Source: Sorangium cellulosum So0157-2 (GTDB lineage: Bacteria > Myxococcota_A > Polyangia > Polyangiales > Polyangiaceae). From it: a stretch of 64,000 nucleotides of DNA. The stretch is from contig NC_021658.1 of assembly GCF_000418325.1 (NCBI RefSeq), positions 496,001 through 560,000 on the forward strand, given 5' to 3'. Position 1 is the stretch's first letter, and each line of letters starts with the position of its first letter. Made by a program: the position numbers and the translations under genes. This document shows positions 7,810 through 16,515 of this stretch, piece by piece. The notes beneath the pieces are model-generated. The model searched no databases. It saw nothing but the letters and a program-made list of their open reading frames with translations, and was not told the origin of the DNA.

Positions 7810-10029
7810 TCAGGGGTCGAGCACGAGCACGCCGAACGCCTCGGGGACATGGAAGTTCGGCTTGCTCGTGCGGGGCGGGCTCCACGCGAGGTAGCGCCGC
7901 GGCTCCTTGCCCTCCATCCGGTAGAGGTTCATGGGCAGCCGCGCGTCCGGGGCGAGCGCCTTCACGATCTCCGGCGCCGCGAGCAGCGCCTCGATCACGG
8001 CCGTGCGCTCCCCCGCGCTCTGGCGCGCCGCGATCGTCGCGCCGCTCGACCACGCCGTGTCTTCCAGGCGCGCGCCGCGGTCGACCGCGATATCGAAGAA
8101 GTGACCGAAAGGCCCGATCTCCACCTCGAAATACCGCCTCGGCGCGCCCGGATCCGGCGTCAGGAACAGCTCGATGCAGTCTTCCCTGTAAAGCCCCTTC
8201 CGCTCCTCGCCGACGGGCTTCGATCGATCCGTGTTGAGCCCCGCGTTCGAGAGCTCGAAGAGCGCGTGGAGCCCCGCCTCGGACCAGAGGAAGCGCGCCC
8301 GCGTGGGGAACCCGGTGCGCTCGCCGGCATAATCGGTCTCCCACTGCACGGCCTTCGCGCGGCCCCAGGCCGGGTCGTCCGCCTTGCCGTCGAGCACGAC
8401 CCGCTCTCCGGGCGCGAGCCGAGCCGCGCGCGCCTCCGGCTTCGCCGGGCCCGCGGCGGTCCCGCCGTCGGGCGCGGCGGTCCCGCCGTCGGGCGCGCCC
8501 CCGGGCGCCGCTCGCGGGGGCGGCGGCGCGGGCTCCGACCCCCTCGCGGGCCCGCCGCCCGGCAAGGGCGCTTGCCCGGGCTCCCAGTCGAGCCGGAAGG
8601 GCGCCATCGCCTTGTAGTGGACCGGCCTCGGGGCCTTCAGGAGGTCGGCGCCGTCTCCCGTGATTGCCGTCGTCTTGAGATCGAGCCCGAAGCGCTTCGC
8701 CGCCGCGTCGATGAGCGGCGAGGTCCGGTGGCCGCCGAGCTCGCGCGCGAGCGCCGGGCTGTTCCACACGCCGAGGAGCTCGGCCACCACCCGGTCGACC
8801 CGCACCGGGTTCGTGCCGCCGACCGCCACCATCTCCGCCGTGGGGCGCAGGACCTGGAAGCCGTCGCCGCCCATCGCCGGCGCGCCGTCGCCGAGCACGG
8901 CGTCCGGCGTCGAGATCTCGAGCACGTCGACCATCCGCTCGGCGAAGACGCGGAGCGACGACAGGTAGAGCGCGCGGTCCTCCTGGCCGGCGGCCTTGGT
9001 GTCCAGGTACGGCTTGAGCTCGCGGTGCATTCGCCACTTCTGCTTGTAGGCCGGCGCGCTGTCCGACAGCATGACCGTGCCCTGCATGCCCTTGATGCCG
9101 GCCGAGATGACCGAATACCGGTGCATCTTGAGCCGCGGGAGCGACAGGAACAGCCCGCGATCGAGGTGCTCGGCCAGCACCTTGGGCATGAGCAGCGTCG
9201 GGACGTGGCTCGCCTCGATGCCGCGGATGGCGAGGGGCTTTCCGGGCCTGTCGCCGGCGACGTCGAAGACCCCGTCGTCATCCATGGCGACGAGCGCGGC
9301 GCCCTCCTCCGCGGCCATCGCCTCGTAGCCGGTCCGCTGCACGAGGTCCTTCCAGAACTTGTGCGAGTGGCCGCACCCCTCGGCGATGGTGATCTTCGTG
9401 TGCCCGCGCGCCTTGAGGCACTGGACGACGCCGCGGACGAACTCCGGCTGGGTGATGCGGCCGGTCACGCCGTCGTCTCCCTTGTGCTTCGCCGGGTCCT
9501 TCACGCTGTCGAACCCGCAGAGGTTCGGCTTGAGGAGCACGGGAGTCTCCGCGGGCCGCCTGGGCACCACCGCCTCGCAGATGCGCTTGCCGAGCTCCAG
9601 GGGGCCCTGGCCGCGGAGCACGGTGACGGGCGAGCCGTCGGCCTTGAGGCGCTCGACGTGCCGCTTCCGGAGGGCGGCGCCGTCGATGCTGTCCGACGCG
9701 ATGACCGAGGGGCCGGGGTCGTACCGTTGGGAGGCGCCCGCGACGACGTCGCTCGACGCGGCGGGCACGGCCGTGGGCACGGCCGGGTGCGCGGCGGCGG
9801 CGGCGAACGAGGAGGCGCTCGGCGCGGGCGCGGGCGCGGCGACCGAGGGCGGCGGCGCCGCGTCGGGCGCTGGCTGCGCGGCGGCGGGCCCGCCGTCGCC
9901 GGGGCCGCCGGCCGGCTGGGGCTGCGGGGCCTCGCAGCCCGAAAGCAGGGCGAGCAGCGCCGGGAGCGCCAGGATCGCGCGGGAGGACCGCCGTGCTCGG
10001 CGGCCGTGGAACGTCGGTATCCGGTTCAT
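7810..10029 (-). CDS. DUF362 lipoprotein with C-terminal CBM9-like domain
   Basis: 739-residue predicted lipoprotein. The lipobox LLSGC lies about 30 residues from the start at 10029 and is followed by an Ala/Pro-rich spacer of about 100 residues. The middle (about 140-480) matches DUF362: LLKPNLCGFDS near its start, LPRLKMHRYSVISAGIKGMQ in the middle and TAITGDGADLLKAPRPV near its end. After a Gly/Ala/Pro linker the last ~190 residues resemble a family-9 carbohydrate-binding-like domain (VVLDGKADDPAWGRA, then DCIELFLTPD). DUF362 proteins are often linked to iron-sulphur or electron-transfer roles, but no Cys cluster is visible here. The fusion suggests surface binding to a polysaccharide; that is inference. 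Confidence 0.78.
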   Translation of the reverse strand: MNRIPTFHGRRARRSSRAILALPALLALLSGCEAPQPQPAGGPGDGGPAAAQPAPDAAPPPSVAAPAPAPSASSFAAAAAHPAVPTAVPAASSDVVAGASQRYDPGPSVIASDSIDGAALRKRHVERLKADGSPVTVLRGQGPLELGKRICEAVVPRRPAETPVLLKPNLCGFDSVKDPAKHKGDDGVTGRITQPEFVRGVVQCLKARGHTKITIAEGCGHSHKFWKDLVQRTGYEAMAAEEGAALVAMDDDGVFDVAGDRPGKPLAIRGIEASHVPTLLMPKVLAEHLDRGLFLSLPRLKMHRYSVISAGIKGMQGTVMLSDSAPAYKQKWRMHRELKPYLDTKAAGQEDRALYLSSLRVFAERMVDVLEISTPDAVLGDGAPAMGGDGFQVLRPTAEMVAVGGTNPVRVDRVVAELLGVWNSPALARELGGHRTSPLIDAAAKRFGLDLKTTAITGDGADLLKAPRPVHYKAMAPFRLDWEPGQAPLPGGGPARGSEPAPPPPRAAPGGAPDGGTAAPDGGTAAGPAKPEARAARLAPGERVVLDGKADDPAWGRAKAVQWETDYAGERTGFPTRARFLWSEAGLHALFELSNAGLNTDRSKPVGEERKGLYREDCIELFLTPDPGAPRRYFEVEIGPFGHFFDIAVDRGARLEDTAWSSGATIAARQSAGERTAVIEALLAAPEIVKALAPDARLPMNLYRMEGKEPRRYLAWSPPRTSKPNFHVPEAFGVLVLDP

Positions 10030-10376
10030 CCTCGCGAGCACGATGGAGCGAAACGGCGCCCGGGTGAAGGCAGAACGTCGAGGGGCTCGCGTCTTGCGTG
10101 ACGCGCGGTCGCCGGGTGCGTGCCTGGAACCGCGCGCGGGATGGATGGATGAGCGATGACGCCGCCTCCGGCGACCGACCCGGCGGGGCGACGTGCACGG
10201 TGGGAAGGGATCCGCCGCCCGGATGCGTACAGAGGACGAGCCTCGATTCCTTGTCATCCGAAAGCCGCGCTGCCGCGACGGCGCGATCGGAGGCGCGGCT
10301 TCCCATGCCATGACAGCCGCCGCGCCGCGCGCGGAGGGGCCTGGGGCTCTCTTGATGATCCTTCCTGGAGGAACCG
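10030..10376. other. Intergenic region between divergent genes
   Basis: This 347-base gap separates the divergent starts of the DUF362 lipoprotein gene and the small lipoprotein gene, so both promoters should lie here. No convincing -35/-10 pair, repeat or RNA structure was recognised. A good ribosome-binding site (ggagg at about 10366-10371) precedes the ATG at 10377. Confidence 0.5.
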
Positions 10377-11039
10377 ATGAAATTCCGTTTTCCTACGTGC
10401 TCAATCCTGCTCGTGGCATCCTTGCTCTCGCTGTCCGCGTGCGGCGACGACGGCGGCGACAGCGATGGCGGGGGCGCCGCCTGCGGAGAGCTCGCGGCGT
10501 GCGGCGGGGACCCGACCGGATCGTGGACCATCGAGGAGACGTGCCTCGACCCCTCGATGTTCGCGGAGCTCACCGAGACCTGCGGCGCGACGATCGATAT
10601 CAGCGGCGTCGAGATGGTCGGAACGGCCGAGTTCAAGCCCGACAGCACGTATGCCACGACATCCACGATGGAGGGGCCGATGAAGGTCGTGTACCCGCCG
10701 TCGTGCCTGACCATGGAGGGCGTCACGATCACGTGCGCGCAGCTCGACGCGACCATGCAGGAGCTCCTGGCGCAAGGCGTCGCGTCCTTCTCCTCGGCGT
10801 CGTGCGTAGCCGCGGGCGCGGGCTGCGCGTGCACCCTGGTCCTCGAGGAGACCACCACGACGGGGGCGGGCACCTGGTCGGTCTCGGGCTCGAGCTTGAC
10901 GGTCCAGGCCGACGGCGAGGCGGCGCAGGAGGTGCCGTTCTGCGTGGAGGGATCCTCGCTCACGATGGCCATCCAGGCCGGGGAGGAAGGCGGCGCTCCG
11001 GGGACGGGGAAGAGCTACATGCGGCTCACGAAGCAGTGA
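10377..11039 (+). CDS. Small lipoprotein of unknown function
   Basis: 220 residues. A clear lipoprotein signal peptide (ILLVASLLSLSAC) is followed by an acidic Gly/Asp-rich spacer. The mature part contains eleven Cys in spaced pairs (ACGELAACGG, ETCLDP, TCGATID, SCLTMEG, GCACTL), suggesting several disulphides. The pattern GSWTIEETC, with later WSVSGSSLTV and SYMRLTKQ, looks like a lipocalin-like barrel of the kind common in myxobacterial lipoproteins. That fold is an inference from strand pattern. A ribosome-binding site (ggagg) sits five to ten bases before the ATG. It is followed convergently by uvsE with a gap of 46 bases. Confidence 0.8.
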   Translation: MKFRFPTCSILLVASLLSLSACGDDGGDSDGGGAACGELAACGGDPTGSWTIEETCLDPSMFAELTETCGATIDISGVEMVGTAEFKPDSTYATTSTMEGPMKVVYPPSCLTMEGVTITCAQLDATMQELLAQGVASFSSASCVAAGAGCACTLVLEETTTTGAGTWSVSGSSLTVQADGEAAQEVPFCVEGSSLTMAIQAGEEGGAPGTGKSYMRLTKQ

Positions 11040-11085
11040 GCCGCGGCGCGCGCGGGAGCCGCTCCAGGCCGCCGCCGGGCTCCGA

Positions 11086-12030
11086 TCACGCGGAGCACGC
11101 CTCCAGCGGCCGCGCGACGGAGAGCCCCGGGACGAGCACCTCGAGCCGCGCCCGCTGCCGCCTCGTCAGCTCGCCGAGGGCGCGGATGAGGGCGAGATCC
11201 TTTTGCTTCGCCTCCACGAGGATCGCCACCTCGCGGCCGTCCGACGCCGCCGCGACCTCCTCGCAGAAGCGGAGCAGCCCGCGCCCGGCGATGTGCTCGG
11301 CGTGCGCCCCGGCCGGCTTGCCCTCCCACTGCTCGCTGTAATGGAGCTCGGGCAGCCGATCGGCCGGCCAGCTGCGGAGGGCGCGCTCGAGCTCCACCTC
11401 GAACGGCGCGCTCCGCGGGTTCGCGGCCCAGTGCAGGTTGTCGAACACGATGGGCACCTCGCCCCCGGTGGCCTCGAGCAGCTCGGGCACCGTCCAGCAG
11501 CGCTCGTCGTTCTCGAGCGCGAGCCGCGCGAGCGCCGGCGGCGCGAGCCGGGCGATGCCCGCCCGCAGCCGGGCGGCGGTGCGCTCGCGATCGCCGTGGA
11601 CGCCGCCGCCGTGCAGGGTGATCGAGCCCTGCGCGCCGAGCAGATCCATGACCCAGCCCTGGTCGTTCATGACGGCGAGCGAGTTCGTCAGCACCTCCTC
11701 GTGCGGTGAGGAGAGCACCACGAACTGGCTCGGATGATTCGACAGGTGCACGCCGCCCCGCTCCGCTGCGCGGCGGGCGGAGCGCAGATCCGGCACCAGC
11801 ATGCGCGCCCCCGGCGCGATGTCGAGCAGCGGGAAGAGGTCGCTGGAGATGCGGTGCGCCGTGAAGCCGAGGCCGGCCGAGTGCGCCACGGACCGCCGGA
11901 CGTACTCGGCGTTGTACCTGTAGATCGGCGTGAGATCGACCAGGCCCTTCAGATAGCGCCCGAGCTGGGCGGTCCTCAGCGAGGGCTCCGGCATTCCGAG
12001 CGACTGACAGACGTAGCCGAGTCGAATCAT
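11086..12030 (-). CDS. uvsE: UV damage endonuclease UvsE (UvdE family)
   Basis: 314-residue TIM-barrel endonuclease that nicks DNA 5' of UV photoproducts. Family hallmarks are visible: MIRLGYVCQSLG at the start, YNAEYVRRSV, FTAHRISSDLFPLLD, HLSNHPSQFVVLSSP, ITLHGGGVHGD (metal-binding His), LALENDERCWT (Glu), VPIVFDNLHWAANP (Asp/His) and LHYSEQW. All expected metal ligands appear present. Length is normal for the family. It is transcribed alone on the minus strand, divergent from the Cys-repeat lipoprotein. It probably provides alternative excision repair of pyrimidine dimers. Confidence 0.93.
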   Translation of the reverse strand: MIRLGYVCQSLGMPEPSLRTAQLGRYLKGLVDLTPIYRYNAEYVRRSVAHSAGLGFTAHRISSDLFPLLDIAPGARMLVPDLRSARRAAERGGVHLSNHPSQFVVLSSPHEEVLTNSLAVMNDQGWVMDLLGAQGSITLHGGGVHGDRERTAARLRAGIARLAPPALARLALENDERCWTVPELLEATGGEVPIVFDNLHWAANPRSAPFEVELERALRSWPADRLPELHYSEQWEGKPAGAHAEHIAGRGLLRFCEEVAAASDGREVAILVEAKQKDLALIRALGELTRRQRARLEVLVPGLSVARPLEACSA

Positions 12031-12531
12031 GGCGACAGGGTGTGTCGTCCACGAATCACCGGCATCGGGGGCGCCGCGATTTTATTCCATGCTGTCGGCT
12101 GCCGGGCCCCGCGGGGCTGCCCGGGAGCTCCTTTGCCGCGCCGGGGCACGAAGGCCCGTGTGGCGATCGCCGGCCGCGCCGACGGAATGCCGTCCGCCGC
12201 GTTCGCCTGCTTCGCTGCGTGCTCCGTCGGGCTCGGTGGCCCCGGATGCGCCCGGCGCGGGCGCCGGCCGCGCCGCGGCGGCGGGAGCGGGCCGATCGCG
12301 CCGGGACGAGGCGCGTCGTTCCTGTTGACCCCGCCGGGCGTGAATCGTCTAGTCTCGACGCTCGCTCCTCTCCGAGCGCGCGCGGCGCTGCGCCGCCTCA
12401 TGCCGCGTTCGATCCGGCGACGGAGCGCACCAGCCAGGCATCACGTCGAATCACGGGTCCTCGTCCAGCGAAATCGTCCGTTCCGACCTTGATTCGACCG
12501 GCGGAGCCTTGGCTCCCCATCGAGGTTGACC
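12031..12531. other. Long divergent intergenic region
   Basis: 501 bases separate uvsE (minus) from the Cys-repeat lipoprotein gene (plus). Apart from one possible promoter at 12325-12355, no RNA gene, repeat or conserved ORF was recognised. Open frames here have Arg/Pro/Ala-rich translations and look like chance frames in GC-rich DNA. Confidence 0.45.
12325..12355 (+). promoter_or_regulatory. Possible sigma70-type promoter
   Basis: TTGACC at 12325-12330 and TAGTCT at 12350-12355 are spaced by 19 bases, upstream of the lipoprotein gene at 12532. The spacing is one or two bases longer than ideal and the -10 is only a partial match, so this is a weak prediction. Confidence 0.3.
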
Positions 12532-15500
12532 ATGCCCCACGTGCGGATCTTCTTCCTCCTCGGTCTCACCTTCTTCCTCGCAGCTTGCTCGAGCGACTCC
12601 CCCGGAGATACAAGCGGCGGAGCACCCCTGTGCGGGACGGGGCAGACATTGTGCGGTGATGTGTGTGCCGACCTCGCCACCGACGCGGCCCACTGCGGGG
12701 CGTGCGACGTCTCCTGTGAGGAGGGGCAGCTCTGCGATGGGGCGGGGGAGTGCGCGGTGTCGTGCCAGCGCGGGCTGGTCGCGTGCGATGGGACGTGCAT
12801 CGATCCGGACACGGACCGCGACCACTGCGGTGCGAGCGGCGATTGCACCGGGAGCGACGCGGGCGTGACGTGCGCGGCCGGGGAGATCTGCAGCGGCGCG
12901 GGGCGGTGCGAGCTGTCGTGCCAGAGCGGGCTCGTGGCGTGCGACAGGACGTGCATCGACCCGGACACGGACCGCGACCACTGCGGTGCGAGCGGCGATT
13001 GCACCGGGAGCGACGCGGGGGTGGCGTGCGCCGACGGGGAGATCTGCAGCGGCGCGGGGCGGTGCGAGCTGTCGTGCCAGAGCGGGCTCGTGGCGTGCGA
13101 CGGGACGTGCATCGACCCGGACACGGACCGCGACCACTGCGGTGCGAGCGGCGATTGCGACGGGAGCGACGCGGGGGATGCGTGCGCGGACGGGGAGATC
13201 TGCAATGGGGCGGGGCGGTGCGAGCTGTCGTGCCAGAGCGGGCTGGTCGCGTGCGGCGGGACGTGCGTCGACCCGGACACGGATCGCGACCACTGCGGGG
13301 CGAGCGGCGATTGCACCGGGAGCGACGCGGGGGTGGCGTGCGCGGCCGGGGAGATCTGCAATGGGGCGGGGCGGTGCGAGCTGTCGTGCCAGAGCGGGCT
13401 GGTCGCGTGCGGCGGGACGTGCGTCGACCCGGACACGGATCGCGACCACTGCGGGGCGAGCGGCGATTGCACCGGGAGCGACGCGGGGGTGGCGTGCGCG
13501 GCCGGGGAGATCTGCAATGGGGCGGGGCGGTGCGAGCTGTCGTGCCAGAGCGGGCTGGTCGCGTGCGGCGGGACGTGCGTCGACCCGGACACGGATCGCG
13601 ACCACTGCGGGGCGAGCGGCGATTGCACCGGGAGCGACGCGGGGGTGGCGTGCGCGGCCGGGGAGATCTGCAATGGGGCGGGGCGGTGCGAGCTGTCGTG
13701 CCAGAGCGGGCTGGTCGCGTGCGGCGGGACGTGCGTCGACCCGGACACGGATCGCGACCACTGCGGGGCGAGCGGCGATTGCACCGGGAGCGACGCGGGG
13801 GTGGCGTGCGCGGCCGGGGAGATCTGCAATGGGGCGGGGCGGTGCGAGCTGTCGTGCCAGAGCGGGCTTTTGGCGTGCGACGGGACGTGCATCGACCCGG
13901 ACACGGACCGCGACCACTGCGGGGCGAGCGGCGATTGCACCGGGAGCGACGCGGGGGTGGCGTGCGCGGCCGGGGAGATCTGTAGTGGCGCGGGGCGGTG
14001 CGAGCTGTCGTGCCAGAGCGGGCTGGTCGCGTGCGGCGGGACGTGCGTCGACCCGGACACGGATCGCGACCATTGCGGGGCGAGCGGCGATTGCACCGGG
14101 AGCGACGCGGGCGCGAGCTGCGGCGCGGGCGAGATCTGCACCCACGGCGCGTGCGAGGCCTCGTGCGCGCCGCCGCTCGTCGCGTGCGGCGGGGCGTGCG
14201 TCGACCCGTCGACCGATGAGGCGTACTGCGGCGCCGCCGGCGACTGCGCGGGGGCCAGCGCGGGCGTGGCGTGCACCGCGGGCGAGGCGTGCGTCGCGGG
14301 GGCCTGCGCGAGCGCGGACGCGAGCCTCTCCGGGCTCGCGGTCTCCAGCGGAGCGCTGAGCCCGGCCTTCGACCCGGGGTCGAAGCTCTATGTCGTGTCC
14401 GTCGAGGATCAAATCGCCTCGATCGAGGTGACGCCGACGGCGTCGGTCGAGGGGGCCACGATCGCGGTCAACGGGATCGCCGTCGCCTCCGGGGGCGCCT
14501 CGCCGCCCATCCCGCTGATCGAGGGCGGGAGCACGGCGATCACCATCGAGGTGACCGCGCCGAGCGGGGACGTGACGACCTACGGCGTGGTGGTCCTCCG
14601 CGGCGGGGTCGCCTCGGCGTACCTCAAGGCGTCCAACACGGACGCGGGAGATCAGTTCGGCTATGCGGTCGCGCTCGACGGGAACACGCTCGCCGTATCC
14701 GCGCTCGGGGAGGACAGCGCCGCGACCGGGGTCGATGGAGACCAGAACGACAATACGAAGAACTGCGGCGCCGTGTACGTGTTCGTGCGGGACGGCGGCT
14801 CCTGGGTCCAGCAGGCGTACCTGAAGCCGAGCGCCGCCGACGTGAACGACGACTTCGGTTACAGCCTCTCCCTGTCCGGGGACACCCTGGCGGTCTCCGC
14901 GCGGGGCGAGGACAGCAACGCCACCGGCGTGAACGGCAATCAGGCGAACAACGGTGCGGCGAACGCCGGCGCCGTGTACGTCTTCCGACGCAGCGGGGCG
15001 GTGTGGGCTCAGGAGGCTTATCTCAAGGCCTCCAACACGGAGGGGCAGGACCAGTTCGGTTACGCCGTGGCGCTCGCGGGAGACACCCTGGTCGTGGGGG
15101 CGCCCACCGAGGACGGCAGCGCCACCGGCGTGAACGGAGGGCAGGGGAACGGAGCGTCGCAGGCGGGGGCTGCCTACGTGTTCACGCGCGCCGGGACGAG
15201 CTGGACCCAGCAGGCGTACCTGAAGGCGTCGAACACCGGCGCGGGCGACGCATTCGGCACCAGCGTCGCGATCTCCGGGGACACCTGCCTACGTGTTCAC
15301 GCGCGCCGGGACGAGCTGGACCCAGCAGGCGTACCTGAAGGCGTCGAACACCGGCGCGGGCGACGCGTTCGGCGCGAGCGTCGCGATCTCCGCGCACGTG
15401 CTCGCGGTGGGCGCGACCGGCGAGGCGAGCGCCGCGACGGGCGTGAACGGCGCGCAGGCGGACAACGCCGCTCCCGGGAGCGGCGCCGTCTACGTGTTCG

Positions 15501-16312
15501 CGCGCGCCGGGACGACCTGGACCCAGCAGGCGTACCTGAAGGCGTCGAACACCGGCGCGGGCGACGCGTTCGGCGCGAGCGTCGCGATCTCCGCGCACGT
15601 GCTCGCGGTGGGCGCGACCGGCGAGGCGAGCGCCGCGACGGGCGCGAACGGCGCGCAGGCCGACGACAGCGCGCCCGGGAGCGGCGCCGTCTACGTGTTC
15701 ACGCGCAGCGGGACGAGCTGGTCGCAGCACACCTATCTCAAGGCCTCCAACGCGGAGAGCGCCGACGCGTTCGGCGCGAGCGTCGCGATCTCCGCGCACG
15801 TGCTCGCGGTGGGCGCGACCGGCGAGGCGAGCGCCGCGACGGGCGCGAACGGCGCGCAGGCCGACGACAGCGCGCCCGGGAGCGGCGCCGTCTACGTGTT
15901 CACGCGCAGCGGGACGAGCTGGTCGCAGCACACCTATCTCAAGGCCTCCAACGCGGAGAGCGCCGACGCGTTCGGCGCCTCGGTCTCGATCGACAACGAT
16001 TTCCTGGCCGTGGGCGCGCCTGGCGAGGACAGCAGCTCCACGGCGTGGGGCTGGCTCGAGTCGGACAACGGCGCTCCCGGGAGCGGGGCGGCGTACCTGT
16101 TCGAGCGCTCCGGCGGCGTGTGGTCTCAGGACGCCTACATCAAGGCGTCGAACACCGGGGCATTGGACGCCTTCGGGGCGCGCCTCGCCCTGTCCGGCAC
16201 GACGCTCCTCGTCGCCGCGGCCTCGGAGGACAGCAGCGCCACGGGCGTCGACGGCGACGGGGCGAACGACGCGGCCGACGGCAGCGGCGCTTGCTACACG
16301 GCGAGCTGGTAG
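12532..16312 (+). CDS. Cys-rich repeat lipoprotein with beta-propeller repeats (frameshifted)
   Basis: Predicted secreted lipoprotein; the signal peptide ends in FFLAAC. Residues about 35-600 hold a short Cys-rich unit, nine near-identical 52-residue units with eight Cys each (SCQSGLVACGGTCVDPDTD...) and one divergent unit. Next comes a cadherin-like beta-sandwich (LSGLAVSSGALSPAFDPGS), then FG-GAP/integrin-like propeller repeats (AYLKASNT..DQFGYAVAL..DTL..GAP). The first frame stays in phase until about 15284, where it breaks inside a repeat; the homologous sequence continues in the +1 frame to a stop at 16312. Start 12532 has GAGG six bases upstream. It is likely a surface adhesin-like protein; if the break is real, the product is truncated at about 920 residues. 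Confidence 0.8.
12758..14163 (+). repeat. Tandem array of 156-base coding repeats
   Basis: Nine consecutive 156-base units encode 52-residue Cys-rich repeats inside the lipoprotein gene. Units four to seven (about 13222-13845) are almost identical at the DNA level, while the outer units carry scattered changes. This points to recent unequal recombination or gene conversion. Reading frame is preserved throughout. Confidence 0.85.
15360..15970 (+). repeat. 201-base coding repeats of the propeller region
   Basis: Three near-identical 201-base units encode 67-residue FG-GAP-like repeats (VAISAHVLAVGATGEASAAT is repeated exactly). The upstream neighbour unit is incomplete, and this is where the reading frame shifts. 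Confidence 0.75.
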
Positions 16313-16430
16313 CGGCGGTGAGCCAGATGATACGAGATGATTCTGAAATGACGCTCTTGACTTGCCGCAGATCCTTTGGGGGGCCTGCGCGCGGCCCGTA
16401 GAACCGGATCTGATGGCTGGCCCGCTGCGC

Positions 16431-16460
16431 TTGCGGGGGTGGGTAGGCCGCGGTTAATAC
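16431..16460 (+). promoter_or_regulatory. Possible promoter of the NACHT-WD40 gene
   Basis: TTGCGG at 16431-16436 and TAATAC at 16455-16460 are separated by 18 bases, about 55 bases before the ATG at 16516. The AT-rich -10 stands out in this GC-rich region. There is no experimental support. Confidence 0.4.
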
Positions 16461-16515
16461 GCTGTGATGAGCCCGCCGAACGAGTTGCGGCGTGCATCTC
16501 TTGAGGTGGAGCTGT

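Noticed and set aside
12758..14163. Possible CRISPR-like array
   Set aside because: The repeats are 156 bases, contiguous, in frame and without spacers, so they are coding tandem repeats.
12441..14412. Long repetitive frames on the minus strand and in other plus frames over the Cys-repeat gene
   Set aside because: They are mirror images of the 156-base coding repeat; only the frame with the signal peptide and ordered Cys pattern is protein-like.
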